Source of the DNA: JAWWBS01 sp033720815
GTDB taxonomy: Bacteria; Pseudomonadota; Gammaproteobacteria; Natronospirales; JAJUFS01
Assembly (NCBI GenBank): GCA_033720815.1
Contig: JAWWBT010000004.1
Span: 1 to 40,784, forward strand
Direction: 5' to 3'
Length of the DNA: 40,784 bases
The notes under the pieces were generated by a model. That model did not search any database. It had not been told where the DNA came from and was given only the letters and a program-made list of their open reading frames with translations. Numbering within the stretch: the stretch's first letter is position 1; the number at the start of each line of letters is the position of its first letter. Shown here one piece after another: positions 1 through 8,919 of this stretch. A program made the position numbers and the translations under genes.

Positions 1-365
1 CAGTCCAGCCGATTGGATTCACCGGTACCGCGCTGGTCGACGAGCAGAATCGGCCGTTGCTGGCGAATCTTCCCGAACGCCGCGGCGACGCCAGGGACGC
101 TTTCCAGCGCCGACTGGCCCGGCCCGCCGGCGATGAATACCAGCGGCTCCGCCGCGGGTTCATTGGTCTTCGCCTTCAACCACGCGAGTTTCAGGTCGAT
201 CTGTCGGCCTTCCGGCGCGTCGGGATTCTCGGCGACCGTGAAAGTGGCGCATTCCGCGGCCAGGCGATTACCGCCGTCCGCGCCAAGGCGGCAAGGCTCG
301 AAATCCAGCGATGCACCGGGCACCGCAGATACGAGCATCGCCGCCAGCAGGCTGGAGCTGAGCAT
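1..365 (-). CDS. Secreted alpha/beta hydrolase (TAP/proline iminopeptidase-like), N-terminal part
   Basis: The gene runs leftward off the window edge, so only about 121 N-terminal residues are visible. The chosen ATG (complement of 363-365) opens a signal-peptide-like stretch (MLSSSLLAAMLVSAVPGAS). Two cysteines follow in the pre-core region (EPCRLG, AECATF), as is common in secreted hydrolases of this family. The fold signature is clear: PLVFIAGGPGQS gives the oxyanion-hole GGPG motif, and LLVDQRGTGES is the DQRG strand typical of tripeptidyl aminopeptidase and proline iminopeptidase relatives. The catalytic Ser/Asp/His lie beyond the edge and cannot be checked. The gene is divergent from mnmG. 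Family assignment is firm; substrate is unknown. Confidence 0.8.
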   Translation of the reverse strand, partial: MLSSSLLAAMLVSAVPGASLDFEPCRLGADGGNRLAAECATFTVAENPDAPEGRQIDLKLAWLKAKTNEPAAEPLVFIAGGPGQSALESVPGVAAAFGKIRQQRPILLVDQRGTGESNRLD

Positions 366-480
366 GTCTGATTTCCTTCGAAGTACTGGTTCGCGGCAGG
401 ACGCCGCAGAACTCCCCCGACCCGCATTGTTTCGGGCTACCGCCCCTGCGTCAAACCGCCACGGCGAGTGTGGCGCAAAA

Positions 481-510
481 TTGCCCAGTTGCCGGGCAAG
501 CGCGTAGAAT
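481..510 (+). promoter_or_regulatory. Candidate sigma70 promoter of mnmG
   Basis: TTGCCC (481-486) and TAGAAT (505-510) are separated by 18 bases and lie about 40 bases before the mnmG start. No DnaA-box-like sequence was seen in the intergenic region 366-550. The call rests on consensus matching by eye. Confidence 0.45.
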
Positions 511-550
511 ACGCGCCTCGCAAGCAAGCTGATGTCGAGGATCCGAATCA

Positions 551-2434
551 ATGAGCCGACGTTTTGACGTCATCGTGGTTGGCGGTGGACACGCCGGTAC
601 CGAGGCCGCACTGGCCGCGGCACGGGCGGGTGTGCGCACGCTGTTGCTCACGCACAATCTCGACACGCTGGGCCAGATGAGCTGCAACCCGGCGATCGGC
701 GGCATTGGCAAGGGTCACCTGGTCAAGGAAATCGATGCGCTGGGTGGTGCGATGGCGCGTGCCACCGACCGCGCCGGCATCCAGTTCCGCACCCTCAATG
801 CCCGCAAGGGCCCGGCGGTGCGCGCGACCCGCGCACAGGCCGACCGAGTGCTGTACCGCCAGGCGATCCGCGGCATGCTGGAAAACCAGCCCAACCTGAC
901 GCTGTTCCAGCAGGGCGTGGACGATCTCATTGTCGAAGGTGAACGCGTGGCGGGCGTGGTCACCACGATGGGCCTGGAATTTCGCGCCCCGACCGTCGTA
1001 TTGACCGTGGGCACCTTCCTCGGCGGGCGCATCCATGTCGGTCGCACGCAGCAGTCCGGTGGTCGGGCCGGTGACCCGCCGGCTAACGCGCTTGCCGAGC
1101 GCCTGCGCGCGTTGCCGTTCCGGGTTGATCGCCTGAAGACGGGCACCCCGCCGCGCGTCGATGGCCGCACCCTGGATTTCTCGAAATTCGACATCCAGCA
1201 CGGCGATGACCCGCGCCCGGTCTTTTCCTTCCTTGGGTCGCGCGACGAGCATCCCGAGCAGTTGCCCTGCCACATCGCGCGCACCACGGAACGCACGCAC
1301 GACATCATTCGCGAGCACATGCACGAATCGCCGATGTTCACCGGCGCGATCGAGGGTGTGGGCCCGCGCTACTGCCCGTCGATCGAGGACAAGGTGCAGC
1401 GCTTCGCCGACAAGGATTCGCACCAGATCTTCGTCGAGCCGGAAGGCCTGACCACGCACGAGATCTACCCGAACGGCATATCCACCAGCCTGCCGTTCGA
1501 GGTGCAGGAGGAATTCGTGCGTTCCATGCCCGGTTTCGAGCACGCGATGATCACGCGACCCGGTTATGCGATCGAATACGATTTCTTCGACCCACGCGAC
1601 CTGAAACATTCGCTGGAAACGAAATTCATTGGCGGCCTGTTCTTCGCCGGGCAGATCAACGGCACCACGGGTTACGAGGAAGCCGGCGCACAGGGCCTGC
1701 TGGCAGGCATCAATGCCGCGCTGCAGGTACAGGAAAAGGATGCCTGGTATCCGCGCCGCGACGAAGCCTACCTTGGCGTGCTGGTCGACGACCTTGTGAC
1801 GCAGGGCACGCTGGAGCCGTACCGCATGTTCACCTCGCGCGCCGAATACCGCCTGCTGCTGCGCGAGGACAATGCCGACCAGCGCCTCACCGGTGTCGGC
1901 CGTGATCTCGGCCTGGTTGACGACGTTCGCTGGCAGGCGTTCAGCGAAAAGCAGGACGCCGTGAAGGAAGGCGAGGACTGGCTCGCCGCCCTGCTGGTGA
2001 AACCGAACGACATCGATCCTGCTGTTGCCAACGAGATTCTCGGCGGGCCGTTGTCGAAGGAGCAGAAGGCGGTCGAGCTCCTGCGTCGCCCGGAAGTGCA
2101 TATCGACGGCCTGATGCGCCTGCTGGGCGACCGTGCGCGCGATTTCGCGCCGGAAGTGGCCGAGCAGCTGGAAATCAACGCGAAGTATTCGGGTTACGTG
2201 GATCGCCAGAAGCGCGAGATCGCATCGAACCTGAAGCAGGAAACCCAGCCGTTACCCGCGGATTTCGATTATTCGACGGTGCCGGGGCTTTCCAACGAAG
2301 TGCGGCAGAAGCTTGCCGAAGCGCGGCCGGAAACGCTTGGCCAGGCCGGGCGCATTCCCGGTGTGACACCCGCTGCGGTGTCGCTGTTGCGCGTGTACAT
2401 CAAGAAGCAGTCCCTGCAGCGCCGAAGCGCGTAG
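551..2434 (+). CDS. mnmG: tRNA uridine-5-carboxymethylaminomethyl modification enzyme MnmG (GidA)
   Basis: MnmG is a cytoplasmic FAD enzyme. With MnmE it installs the carboxymethylaminomethyl group at U34 of certain tRNAs. The 627-residue product is full length for the family. The dinucleotide-binding GGGHAG motif is at residues 12-17, followed by the family blocks MSCNPAIGGIGKG and GTFLGGRIHVG. The C-terminal helical region implicated in MnmE/tRNA contact is intact. An SD-like GAGGA (537-541) precedes the ATG by 9 bases. In many gammaproteobacteria mnmG is followed by rsmG and parAB near the origin. Here a peptide transporter gene follows and neither rsmG nor par genes are seen, so the locus is not the usual one. 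Confidence 0.98.
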   Translation: MSRRFDVIVVGGGHAGTEAALAAARAGVRTLLLTHNLDTLGQMSCNPAIGGIGKGHLVKEIDALGGAMARATDRAGIQFRTLNARKGPAVRATRAQADRVLYRQAIRGMLENQPNLTLFQQGVDDLIVEGERVAGVVTTMGLEFRAPTVVLTVGTFLGGRIHVGRTQQSGGRAGDPPANALAERLRALPFRVDRLKTGTPPRVDGRTLDFSKFDIQHGDDPRPVFSFLGSRDEHPEQLPCHIARTTERTHDIIREHMHESPMFTGAIEGVGPRYCPSIEDKVQRFADKDSHQIFVEPEGLTTHEIYPNGISTSLPFEVQEEFVRSMPGFEHAMITRPGYAIEYDFFDPRDLKHSLETKFIGGLFFAGQINGTTGYEEAGAQGLLAGINAALQVQEKDAWYPRRDEAYLGVLVDDLVTQGTLEPYRMFTSRAEYRLLLREDNADQRLTGVGRDLGLVDDVRWQAFSEKQDAVKEGEDWLAALLVKPNDIDPAVANEILGGPLSKEQKAVELLRRPEVHIDGLMRLLGDRARDFAPEVAEQLEINAKYSGYVDRQKREIASNLKQETQPLPADFDYSTVPGLSNEVRQKLAEARPETLGQAGRIPGVTPAAVSLLRVYIKKQSLQRRSA

Positions 2435-2476
2435 CGGATCAAGCTGGAAGCCGTGCCTATCGGCTATGCTGTCGAT

Positions 2477-4051
2477 ATGGGTCCGATTCGCACACTCTCT
2501 CTTGTATTCCTGTGTGGCTTCCTGCTTGCCTGCGAGCCGGCTGGCGAACAGCCGCGTACGTTACGCATCGGCAACGCCGCCGAGCCGGCTACCCTTGACC
2601 CGCATACCGCGCACGGTGTGCCTGCGAGGAACATCCAGCGCGACCTGTTCGAAGGCCTGCTTCGAGAAACCGCCGATGGTGGTTACGAACCCGGCGTGGC
2701 AGAACGCTGGACGGTGAGCCCGAATGGGCTCAAGTACACCTTCCACCTTCGTGACGATGCGCGCTGGTCGAATGGCGACCCGGTTACCGCCGGGGATTTC
2801 GTTTTCAGTTTTCGCCGTGCGGCATCTCCTGGCACCGGTGGTGTGGTAGCCGAAACGCTGTTTCCCATCAGCAATGCGCGCGCCGTGCTTCGCGGCGAGC
2901 AGCCGCCCGAGGCACTGGGTGTCAGCGCAAGCGGACCCCGCGAACTCGTTATCGAACTGCATCGACCGGCCGGCTATTTCCTGCACCTGCTGACGCATCC
3001 CTCGACCTTTCCGGTACATGCCGAGAGCCTGCGTGAGCATTCCGACTGGACGCGGCCCGGCAAGCTCGTGTCGAACGGCGCCTACCAACTGGTCGATTGG
3101 CGAGTGCAATCCGCGATTACGCTGGAAAAGAACCCGCACTACTGGGATGTCGACAATGTTGCCATCGAGCGCGTCCAGTTCCTTCCCGTTGAAGACCTGA
3201 ATGCCGAGCTTTCCCGTTTTGCTGCCGGCGAACTTGATATCACCTACGGTGTGCCGATCGGCCGTCTCAATCGCCTGCGCCAGGAATATGCCGATGAACT
3301 GCGTGTTGCCCCCTGGTTCGGCACCTATTACCTCGGCATCAACACGACCCGACCACCGCTCGATGACGTGCGCCTGCGAAAAGCGCTGACCCTGGCGATT
3401 GATCGTGATGTCCTTGCGCGCGATGTTGTCGGCGGCGGCGAGACCGCGGCGTATCATTGGGTGCCGCCCCTGCCCGATTACCGCAGCCCGGCACCGGAGT
3501 GGGCAACATGGTCCCAGGCTCGACGCGAAACCGAAGCGCGCAAGCTCGTCGCTGAGCTGGATTCGGCAGTACCCGCAAGGATACAGCTGCTCTACAACAC
3601 GCGAGACCGCGACCAGCGCGTGGTGACCGCCGTTGCAGCAATGTGGCGTCGCGTGCTCGGTATCGAGACCGAACTGCGTAACGAGGAATGGAAGGTGTAC
3701 CTGCAGTCGCGCCGCCAGCTCGACAGGACAGAGACATTTCGCTCCGGCTGGATCGGTGACTATCCCGACCCCTATGCCTTTGCCGAGTTGCTGCATTCGA
3801 CCCATGGCATGAACGAATTCGGCTGGAACAACCCGCGCTACGACGCGCTTCTCACCGAAGCCGCCAGCGCGGGAAGCGAAAGCCGCCGCCATGAACTCTT
3901 GCGGCAGGCCGAGGAAATCCTGCTAGCCGAATTGCCGCTGATTCCGCTGTTTCACTATTCAAAGGCGCGGCTGGTCAGCGACGAGGTAGGGGGCTATGCA
4001 TCAAACCCGCTCGACCACCATTACAGCCGCAACTATTTCTGGAAAGAGTAA
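2477..4051 (+). CDS. Peptide ABC transporter substrate-binding lipoprotein (OppA-like, SBP family 5)
   Basis: This is a periplasmic solute receptor of the oligopeptide/dipeptide family. The ATG at 2477 gives a lipoprotein signal (MGPIRTLSLVFLCGFLLAC) ending in the lipobox LLAC. A GTG at 2453 in the same frame would add eight residues and is nearer a GGAAG, so the start is uncertain. The mature part has SBP_bac_5 features: the TLDPHTAHG opening, FEGLLRE, VAERWTVSP, and a NGAYQLVDW...NPHYWD block in the middle. The product is about 524 residues, normal for OppA. It is the first gene of the transporter operon. The next gene is a paralogue with a different signal peptide. Specificity cannot be read from sequence. 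Confidence 0.93.
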   Translation: MGPIRTLSLVFLCGFLLACEPAGEQPRTLRIGNAAEPATLDPHTAHGVPARNIQRDLFEGLLRETADGGYEPGVAERWTVSPNGLKYTFHLRDDARWSNGDPVTAGDFVFSFRRAASPGTGGVVAETLFPISNARAVLRGEQPPEALGVSASGPRELVIELHRPAGYFLHLLTHPSTFPVHAESLREHSDWTRPGKLVSNGAYQLVDWRVQSAITLEKNPHYWDVDNVAIERVQFLPVEDLNAELSRFAAGELDITYGVPIGRLNRLRQEYADELRVAPWFGTYYLGINTTRPPLDDVRLRKALTLAIDRDVLARDVVGGGETAAYHWVPPLPDYRSPAPEWATWSQARRETEARKLVAELDSAVPARIQLLYNTRDRDQRVVTAVAAMWRRVLGIETELRNEEWKVYLQSRRQLDRTETFRSGWIGDYPDPYAFAELLHSTHGMNEFGWNNPRYDALLTEAASAGSESRRHELLRQAEEILLAELPLIPLFHYSKARLVSDEVGGYASNPLDHHYSRNYFWKE

Positions 4052-4139
4052 GCCATCGCCCAGTTCCTGCTAGAGGCTCGGCGCACAACGCGATAGGCTC
4101 GTGACAGGCACTGGCAATACGGCGAATGGAGTCTTCCCG

Positions 4140-5705
4140 ATGCGCAGCTTCCTGCTGTTGATATCGCTTTTCCTGGGCACCGCATTCGCGGCCGACAATC
4201 ACCTGGTCCGTGGTAATTTCCTCGAACCGGAATCGCTTGACCCCCATGCATCCCGTGGCGTCGAGGCAGCGAACATCCTGAGGGATATCTACGAAGGACT
4301 CGTTCGCACCGGCGCCGATGGACGAATACTGCCGGGAGTTGCCGAACGCTGGCAGGTGAGTAACGACGCGCTCGAATGGCGATTCGAATTGCGCGAAGAT
4401 GCCGCCTGGTCCGATGGCACGCCACTCACCGCCGAGGATTTCGTCTACAGCCTTCGCCGCACGCTTTCTCCGGAAACCGCCTCGCCCTTCGCCGATAACC
4501 TGGTCGCGATCGAGAATGCACAAGAGGTTCTCGCTGCCGAGAAGCCTGCAAGCGCGCTCGGCGTGGTGGCGGTGAATGATCACGAGCTGCTGGTTCGCCT
4601 CGATCGGCCGCTGCCCTACCTCCTCAGCCTGCTGGCGCATCACTCCACCTATCCCGTGCATCGTGAATCCATAGAGGAACACGGCAGCCGTTTCCCGCAA
4701 CCGGGCAGGCATTTATCCAATGGCGCCTACCGGCTGGTGGAGTGGTCGGTGAACGAACGCATCCGGCTGGAAAGGAATCCGCATTACTGGGATGCCGAAG
4801 CGGTACGCATCGACTCGGTGGATTACCTGCCGATCGACGACGAAGAGTCGGAATTCAATCGCTATCGCGCCGGTGAACTCGACATCACGCAGACCGTTCC
4901 CGCACGTCGTGTCGCTGACCTGCGCGAATCCATGCCGGACGAACTGCACATTGCGCCGTATCTCAGCACGTATTTCTATGGCTTCAACCTGGCGCGACAG
5001 CCGTTCGCGGATAATCCGGAACTCCGTCGTGCACTCTCATTGGTGATTGATCGCGACATCATCGCCGGCAAGGTCATGGTGGCAGGCGAATTACCGGCAA
5101 CTGCACTGAACCCGCCAGGCATCGAGGATTACATCGCGCCGACTGTCGAGTACGCGAACAGGGATATGGCCGCACGCATCGCGGAAGCGAAGCAGCTTTA
5201 TCGCGACGCGGGTTACGGCCCTGATAAACCCTTGCAGATCGAACTGCGCTTCAATACCGGCGACAACCATCGCCGTGTTGCGCTCGCTGTCAGTAGCCTG
5301 TGGCGCCAGCACCTCGGGGTGGAAACGCGCCTGGTCAACGAGGAATGGAAAGTGTTCCTGCAGAACCGCAAGGCCGGCGAGGTCACGCAGGTATTTCGGT
5401 CATCATGGGTTGGTGATTTCAATGACCCGATGACGTTCCTGCACCTGCTGGAATCCGGCAATGCATTCAACGATACGGGATACGCAAATCCCGAATACGA
5501 CGAACTGCTCGCTCGAGCGGCAACAGCAGCAACACCATCGAAACGTCGCAGGCTTCTGCAGGAAGCGGAAGCAGTGATGCTGGCAGACCAGCCGATACTG
5601 CCGCTGTATTACTATGTCACCAAGCACCTGGTGAAGCCTCGAGTCGGTGGCTGGCAGGACAACATCATGGATCAACACGCGACACGCGACCTCTACCTGA
5701 AGTAG
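4140..5705 (+). CDS. Second peptide ABC transporter substrate-binding protein (OppA-like), soluble periplasmic type
   Basis: This paralogue of the preceding gene has the same SBP_bac_5 architecture (SLDPHASRGVEA, YEGLVR, VAERWQVS, NGAYRLVEW, NPHYWDAE, NEEWKVFLQ). The ATG at 4140 is supported by a GGAG about 8 bases upstream and by a clean signal peptide (MRSFLLLISLFLGTAFAA) with no lipobox cysteine. It is therefore predicted to be released into the periplasm, unlike its lipid-anchored neighbour. The product is about 521 residues. Tandem receptors feeding one permease probably widen the substrate range; this is inference. Confidence 0.93.
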   Translation: MRSFLLLISLFLGTAFAADNHLVRGNFLEPESLDPHASRGVEAANILRDIYEGLVRTGADGRILPGVAERWQVSNDALEWRFELREDAAWSDGTPLTAEDFVYSLRRTLSPETASPFADNLVAIENAQEVLAAEKPASALGVVAVNDHELLVRLDRPLPYLLSLLAHHSTYPVHRESIEEHGSRFPQPGRHLSNGAYRLVEWSVNERIRLERNPHYWDAEAVRIDSVDYLPIDDEESEFNRYRAGELDITQTVPARRVADLRESMPDELHIAPYLSTYFYGFNLARQPFADNPELRRALSLVIDRDIIAGKVMVAGELPATALNPPGIEDYIAPTVEYANRDMAARIAEAKQLYRDAGYGPDKPLQIELRFNTGDNHRRVALAVSSLWRQHLGVETRLVNEEWKVFLQNRKAGEVTQVFRSSWVGDFNDPMTFLHLLESGNAFNDTGYANPEYDELLARAATAATPSKRRRLLQEAEAVMLADQPILPLYYYVTKHLVKPRVGGWQDNIMDQHATRDLYLK

Positions 5706-5746
5706 CGTAGCCGCAACACCCAGTGCGCGGAGAGCCACCCGGCAGC

Positions 5747-6670
5747 ATGAAGGCCTTCATCCTCAAGCGGATTGCCATCGCCATTCCCACCCTGTGGTTA
5801 CTGGTGACGCTGGCCTTCTTCCTTGTCCGTTTTGCGCCGGGCGGGCCTTTCGATTTCGAGCGCAGCCTGCCGCCGGAAATCGAAGCGAACCTGCTTGCGA
5901 AATACGACCTTGATGCCCCGTTGTGGCAGCAGTACGTGAATTACCTCGGTGATGTAGTGCGCGGCGACCTCGGGCCTTCCTTCCAGTACCGTGACTACAC
6001 GGTGAACGAGCTCATTGCGGATGGCCTGCCGGTCTCGATGCTGCTTGGCGGCCTCGCGATGTTGCTCGCCCTGGCGCTTGGCCTGCTTGCGGGAAGCATC
6101 GCCGCCCTGCATCCGCACAAGTGGCAGGACCATCTCGTCATGGGATTCGCGATGACGGGGATTTCCATACCCAATTTCGTCATTGCGCCGGTGTTGATCC
6201 TGCTGTTTGCCGTCAGCCTTGACTGGCTGCCGGCCGGCGGCTGGAATGATGCCTCGCCCGCGCACCTGGTCCTGCCCGTCATTACACTCGCGTTGCCGAT
6301 CGTTGCCTATGTTGCGCGTATCATCCGTTCGAGCCTGCTGGAAACGCTTCACAGTGATTTCATTCGCACGGCCCGGGCGAAAGGCCTGTCGGCCGCGGCG
6401 GTGTTGCGTCGTCATGCCCTGAAGCCGGCATTGATGCCGGTAGTTTCCTACCTCGGCCCGGCAGCGGCGGGTGTCATGACCGGTTCGGTGGTCATCGAGC
6501 AGATATTCGGCCTGCCCGGTGTCGGCAGGTTCTTCGTGCAGGGTGCGCTGAACCGGGATTACACGCTCGTGCTTGGCGTCGTCATTTTCTATGGTGCACT
6601 GGTCATTCTCTTCAACCTGCTGGTCGACCTTGTCTACGCCTGGCTTGATCCGAGGGTGCGCTACCGATGA
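5747..6670 (+). CDS. Peptide ABC transporter permease, OppB/DppB type
   Basis: This is an inner-membrane permease subunit. The ATG at 5747 begins MKAFILKRIAIAIPTLWLLV, the typical OppB start with its first transmembrane helix. LVRFAPGGPF (PGxPF motif) and KYDLDAPLWQQYVNYL are characteristic. The EAA-type cytoplasmic loop lies around FIRTARAKGLSAAAVLRRHA, followed by the GLPGVGRFFVQGALNRD segment near the C-terminus. The 307-residue length matches the family. A GGAGAG lies about 12 bases upstream. The stop overlaps the next gene by 4 bases (ATGA), which indicates translational coupling. Confidence 0.95.
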   Translation: MKAFILKRIAIAIPTLWLLVTLAFFLVRFAPGGPFDFERSLPPEIEANLLAKYDLDAPLWQQYVNYLGDVVRGDLGPSFQYRDYTVNELIADGLPVSMLLGGLAMLLALALGLLAGSIAALHPHKWQDHLVMGFAMTGISIPNFVIAPVLILLFAVSLDWLPAGGWNDASPAHLVLPVITLALPIVAYVARIIRSSLLETLHSDFIRTARAKGLSAAAVLRRHALKPALMPVVSYLGPAAAGVMTGSVVIEQIFGLPGVGRFFVQGALNRDYTLVLGVVIFYGALVILFNLLVDLVYAWLDPRVRYR

Positions 6671-7554
6671 GTGCCGTGATTGATTCGCGTCGGCCAGCAC
6701 TCAGCCCGGGACGATTGTTCTGGCGACGTTTCGTTGCGCATCGTTCCGCGATCGTCTCGCTGTTCCTTCTGGGCTTCATCATCATCGCCTGCCTCGTCGG
6801 CCCCTGGCTGTCGCCTTATGCGGGTGAAGAAACCGACTGGTCGATGATGGCGGCGCCGCCGTCGCTCGAAAGCGCGCATTATTTCGGTACCGACGCACTG
6901 GGGCGCGACCTGTTCGTGCGCACGCTGGAGGGTGGACGCATATCGCTCGCGGTAGGACTTGCCGCCACGCTGGTCAGTCTTTTCATTGGTGTGGCCTGGG
7001 GTGCAATCGCCGGTTATGCCGGTGGCCGGGTCGATACGGTCATGATGCGCTTTACCGATATCCTCTATGCGATTCCGTTCCTGTTCTTCGTGATCCTGTT
7101 GATGGTGATGTTCGGTCGCAACCTGTTCCTCATGTTCATCGCCATCGGTGCCGTGAACTGGCTCGACATGGCGCGTATCGTGCGGGGCCAGACATTGTCC
7201 CTGCGCGAAAAGGAATTCGTCATGGCGGCCCGTGCGATGGGACAGCATCCCGCGATCATCATCACCCGGCATATACTGCCGAACCTTCTCGGGGTGGTGA
7301 TTGTCTACGCTACGCTGACCGTGCCCCAGGTGATCCTGACCGAATCCTTCCTGAGCTTCCTTGGCCTCGGCGTGCAGGAGCCCGATACGTCATGGGGTGC
7401 ACTGGTCAATGAGGGGGCGCGCGAGATGGAGCTGTCGCCGTGGATGCTGCTGTTCCCGGCGGGCTTCCTTGCCGCGACACTTTTCTGCCTGAATTTCATC
7501 GGTGACGGCCTGCGCGATGCGCTGGACCCGAAGGAGCACAAGAACAATGGATGA
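6667..7554 (+). CDS. Peptide ABC transporter permease, OppC/DppC type
   Basis: This is the second permease subunit and partner of OppB. It has a cytoplasmic N-terminus, a first helix (SLFLLGFIIIACLVGPWLSP) and the OppC signature YFGTDALGRDLFVRTLEGGRIS. The EAA loop is KEFVMAARAMGQHPAIIITR, and FLGLGVQEPDTSWGALVNEG sits near the C-terminus. The 295-residue product is normal for the family. Its start overlaps oppB by 4 bases and its end overlaps the following small membrane gene by 8 bases. Confidence 0.95.
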   Translation: MSAVIDSRRPALSPGRLFWRRFVAHRSAIVSLFLLGFIIIACLVGPWLSPYAGEETDWSMMAAPPSLESAHYFGTDALGRDLFVRTLEGGRISLAVGLAATLVSLFIGVAWGAIAGYAGGRVDTVMMRFTDILYAIPFLFFVILLMVMFGRNLFLMFIAIGAVNWLDMARIVRGQTLSLREKEFVMAARAMGQHPAIIITRHILPNLLGVVIVYATLTVPQVILTESFLSFLGLGVQEPDTSWGALVNEGAREMELSPWMLLFPAGFLAATLFCLNFIGDGLRDALDPKEHKNNG

Positions 7555-7966
7555 CAAGTGGTTCCGCCACGCGCTGGTGGCGATGGTCGCCGGCCTTGCC
7601 TGGTTCCTTGCCGCGGAATTCCTTTTCCGCTTCGGCGTACAGCGGATTTCCCCGGACATCTTCCTGCAGGGGCCAAGCCCGTTGCTGAGGATGTGGATCA
7701 TGCACCTGTCGGTGTACTTCATCGCCGTGATTGTCGCCAGCATCGTTTGCGTTCGCCTGTTCCTGGTGTTCTGCCGGGAAGCAACACTGGGCGACCTGCT
7801 TCCCGGTGTCGCGCTGGCCGGCACCCTCCGCGTGATGGTCAGCATGGATTCCGGCTTCTCGCCGTACCCGTGGTGGTTCGAAGGGTTGCGTCTCCTGTTT
7901 GTCGTCGCACTGCCTCTCGCATTCGCCATGTGGATGCTTGCCCGTACGCAGGAGATGCCTGACTGA
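7547..7966 (+). CDS. Small multi-pass membrane protein embedded in the opp operon, function unknown
   Basis: The predicted protein has 139 residues and about four hydrophobic segments (WFRHALVAMVAGLAWFLA; LLRMWIMHLSVYFIAVIVAS; the GDLLPGVALAGTLRVMV region; LRLLFVVALPLAFAMWML). I do not recognise the family. The central part resembles phosphate-starvation-inducible PsiE-like membrane proteins in size and helix layout, but that is only a weak impression. The ATG at 7547 overlaps the end of OppC by 8 bases, and its TGA overlaps the ATG of OppD (TGATG). It is therefore locked into the transporter transcript and probably co-translated. An accessory role in the transporter is possible; nothing in the sequence proves it. 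Confidence 0.8.
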   Translation: MDDKWFRHALVAMVAGLAWFLAAEFLFRFGVQRISPDIFLQGPSPLLRMWIMHLSVYFIAVIVASIVCVRLFLVFCREATLGDLLPGVALAGTLRVMVSMDSGFSPYPWWFEGLRLLFVVALPLAFAMWMLARTQEMPD

Positions 7967-8919
7967 TGTTGCTGGACATGCGCCATGTTGCGGTGACCTA
8001 CGGTGACCCGGACACGACGAGCTGGGCCGTGACGGATGCCAGCCTGAAGGTGGCGCAGGGCGAGGCGGTGGCAGTGGTCGGAGAATCCGGCGCCGGCAAG
8101 AGCCAGGCCTTCCTTGCGCTGGCGCACCTTTGTGATGAGGGGGCGCGCTACGGTGGCGAAGCCTGGTTCGATGGCCGCAACCTGCTGGCGCTCGAAGAAA
8201 TGGAGCTGGCGAAGCTCCGTGGTCGCGAGATTGCCTACGTCTTCCAGGATCCGATGACGGCCTTGAACCCGTACCTGCGGATCGAGCAGCAGTTACTGGA
8301 AGTGCTCGAGTTGCACAGGCCGATGCCGCGCGGAAAGGCACTGCGCGAGATCGACGACATGCTCGATGCCGTGCAGATTTCCAACCCGGAAAGAAAGAGA
8401 CGCCTGTATCCACACCAGCTCTCGGGCGGGCAGCGCCAGCGAGTGATGCTGGCGATGGCGTTGCTGGCGCGGCCCCGCCTGCTGATTGCCGACGAGCCGA
8501 CAACCGCGCTGGATGTCACCGTGCAGCTCGATGTGCTCGACCTGCTCCGCGACCTCCATACACAGTACGGTTTCGCGCTGGTTTTCATCACGCACGATCT
8601 TGGTGTCGTGGCCCGCGTTGCCGAACGCGTTGCGGTGATGTACGGCGGCCGTATTGTCGAAACTGCGGGAGCCGGCGAGTTCTTTACCGATGCCCGGCAT
8701 CCGTATTCCCGTGCGTTGCTCGCCGCCGCGCCCCGGTTGTCTGGCGGCATACCGAAACCGATCCCGGGCAGCCCACCGCTGCTGGATCACCTGCCCCAGG
8801 GCTGTCCCTTTGCCGCGCGCTGTTCGCAGGTAACGAACACCTGCCAGCAACCGTTGCCGTGGGTCGAAATTTCCGAGACCCATGCCGTCGCCTGCCACCT
8901 GGAAGTTCCGCATGAGTGA
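7966..8919 (+). CDS. Peptide ABC transporter ATP-binding protein, OppD/DppD type
   Basis: This is a cytoplasmic ATPase subunit energising the OppBC pore. Walker A is GESGAGKS, the Q-loop is YVFQDPMTALNP, the ABC signature is LSGGQRQRVM, Walker B is LLIADEPTTALD and the H-loop is ITHD. The C-terminal oligopeptide-type extension has a cysteine cluster (CPFAARC...NTC...AVACH), which in DppD/OppD relatives can bind an iron-sulfur cluster. The 317-residue length is normal. The start codon overlaps the preceding stop by one base. Confidence 0.96.
   Translation: MLLDMRHVAVTYGDPDTTSWAVTDASLKVAQGEAVAVVGESGAGKSQAFLALAHLCDEGARYGGEAWFDGRNLLALEEMELAKLRGREIAYVFQDPMTALNPYLRIEQQLLEVLELHRPMPRGKALREIDDMLDAVQISNPERKRRLYPHQLSGGQRQRVMLAMALLARPRLLIADEPTTALDVTVQLDVLDLLRDLHTQYGFALVFITHDLGVVARVAERVAVMYGGRIVETAGAGEFFTDARHPYSRALLAAAPRLSGGIPKPIPGSPPLLDHLPQGCPFAARCSQVTNTCQQPLPWVEISETHAVACHLEVPHE

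Noticed and set aside
366..550. Origin of replication next to mnmG
   Set aside because: No DnaA boxes or AT-rich unwinding element and no neighbouring origin genes were seen.
548..2101. Long open frame antisense to mnmG
   Set aside because: It lies opposite a clear full-length MnmG, has no recognisable domain, and is the expected by-product of GC-rich codon use.
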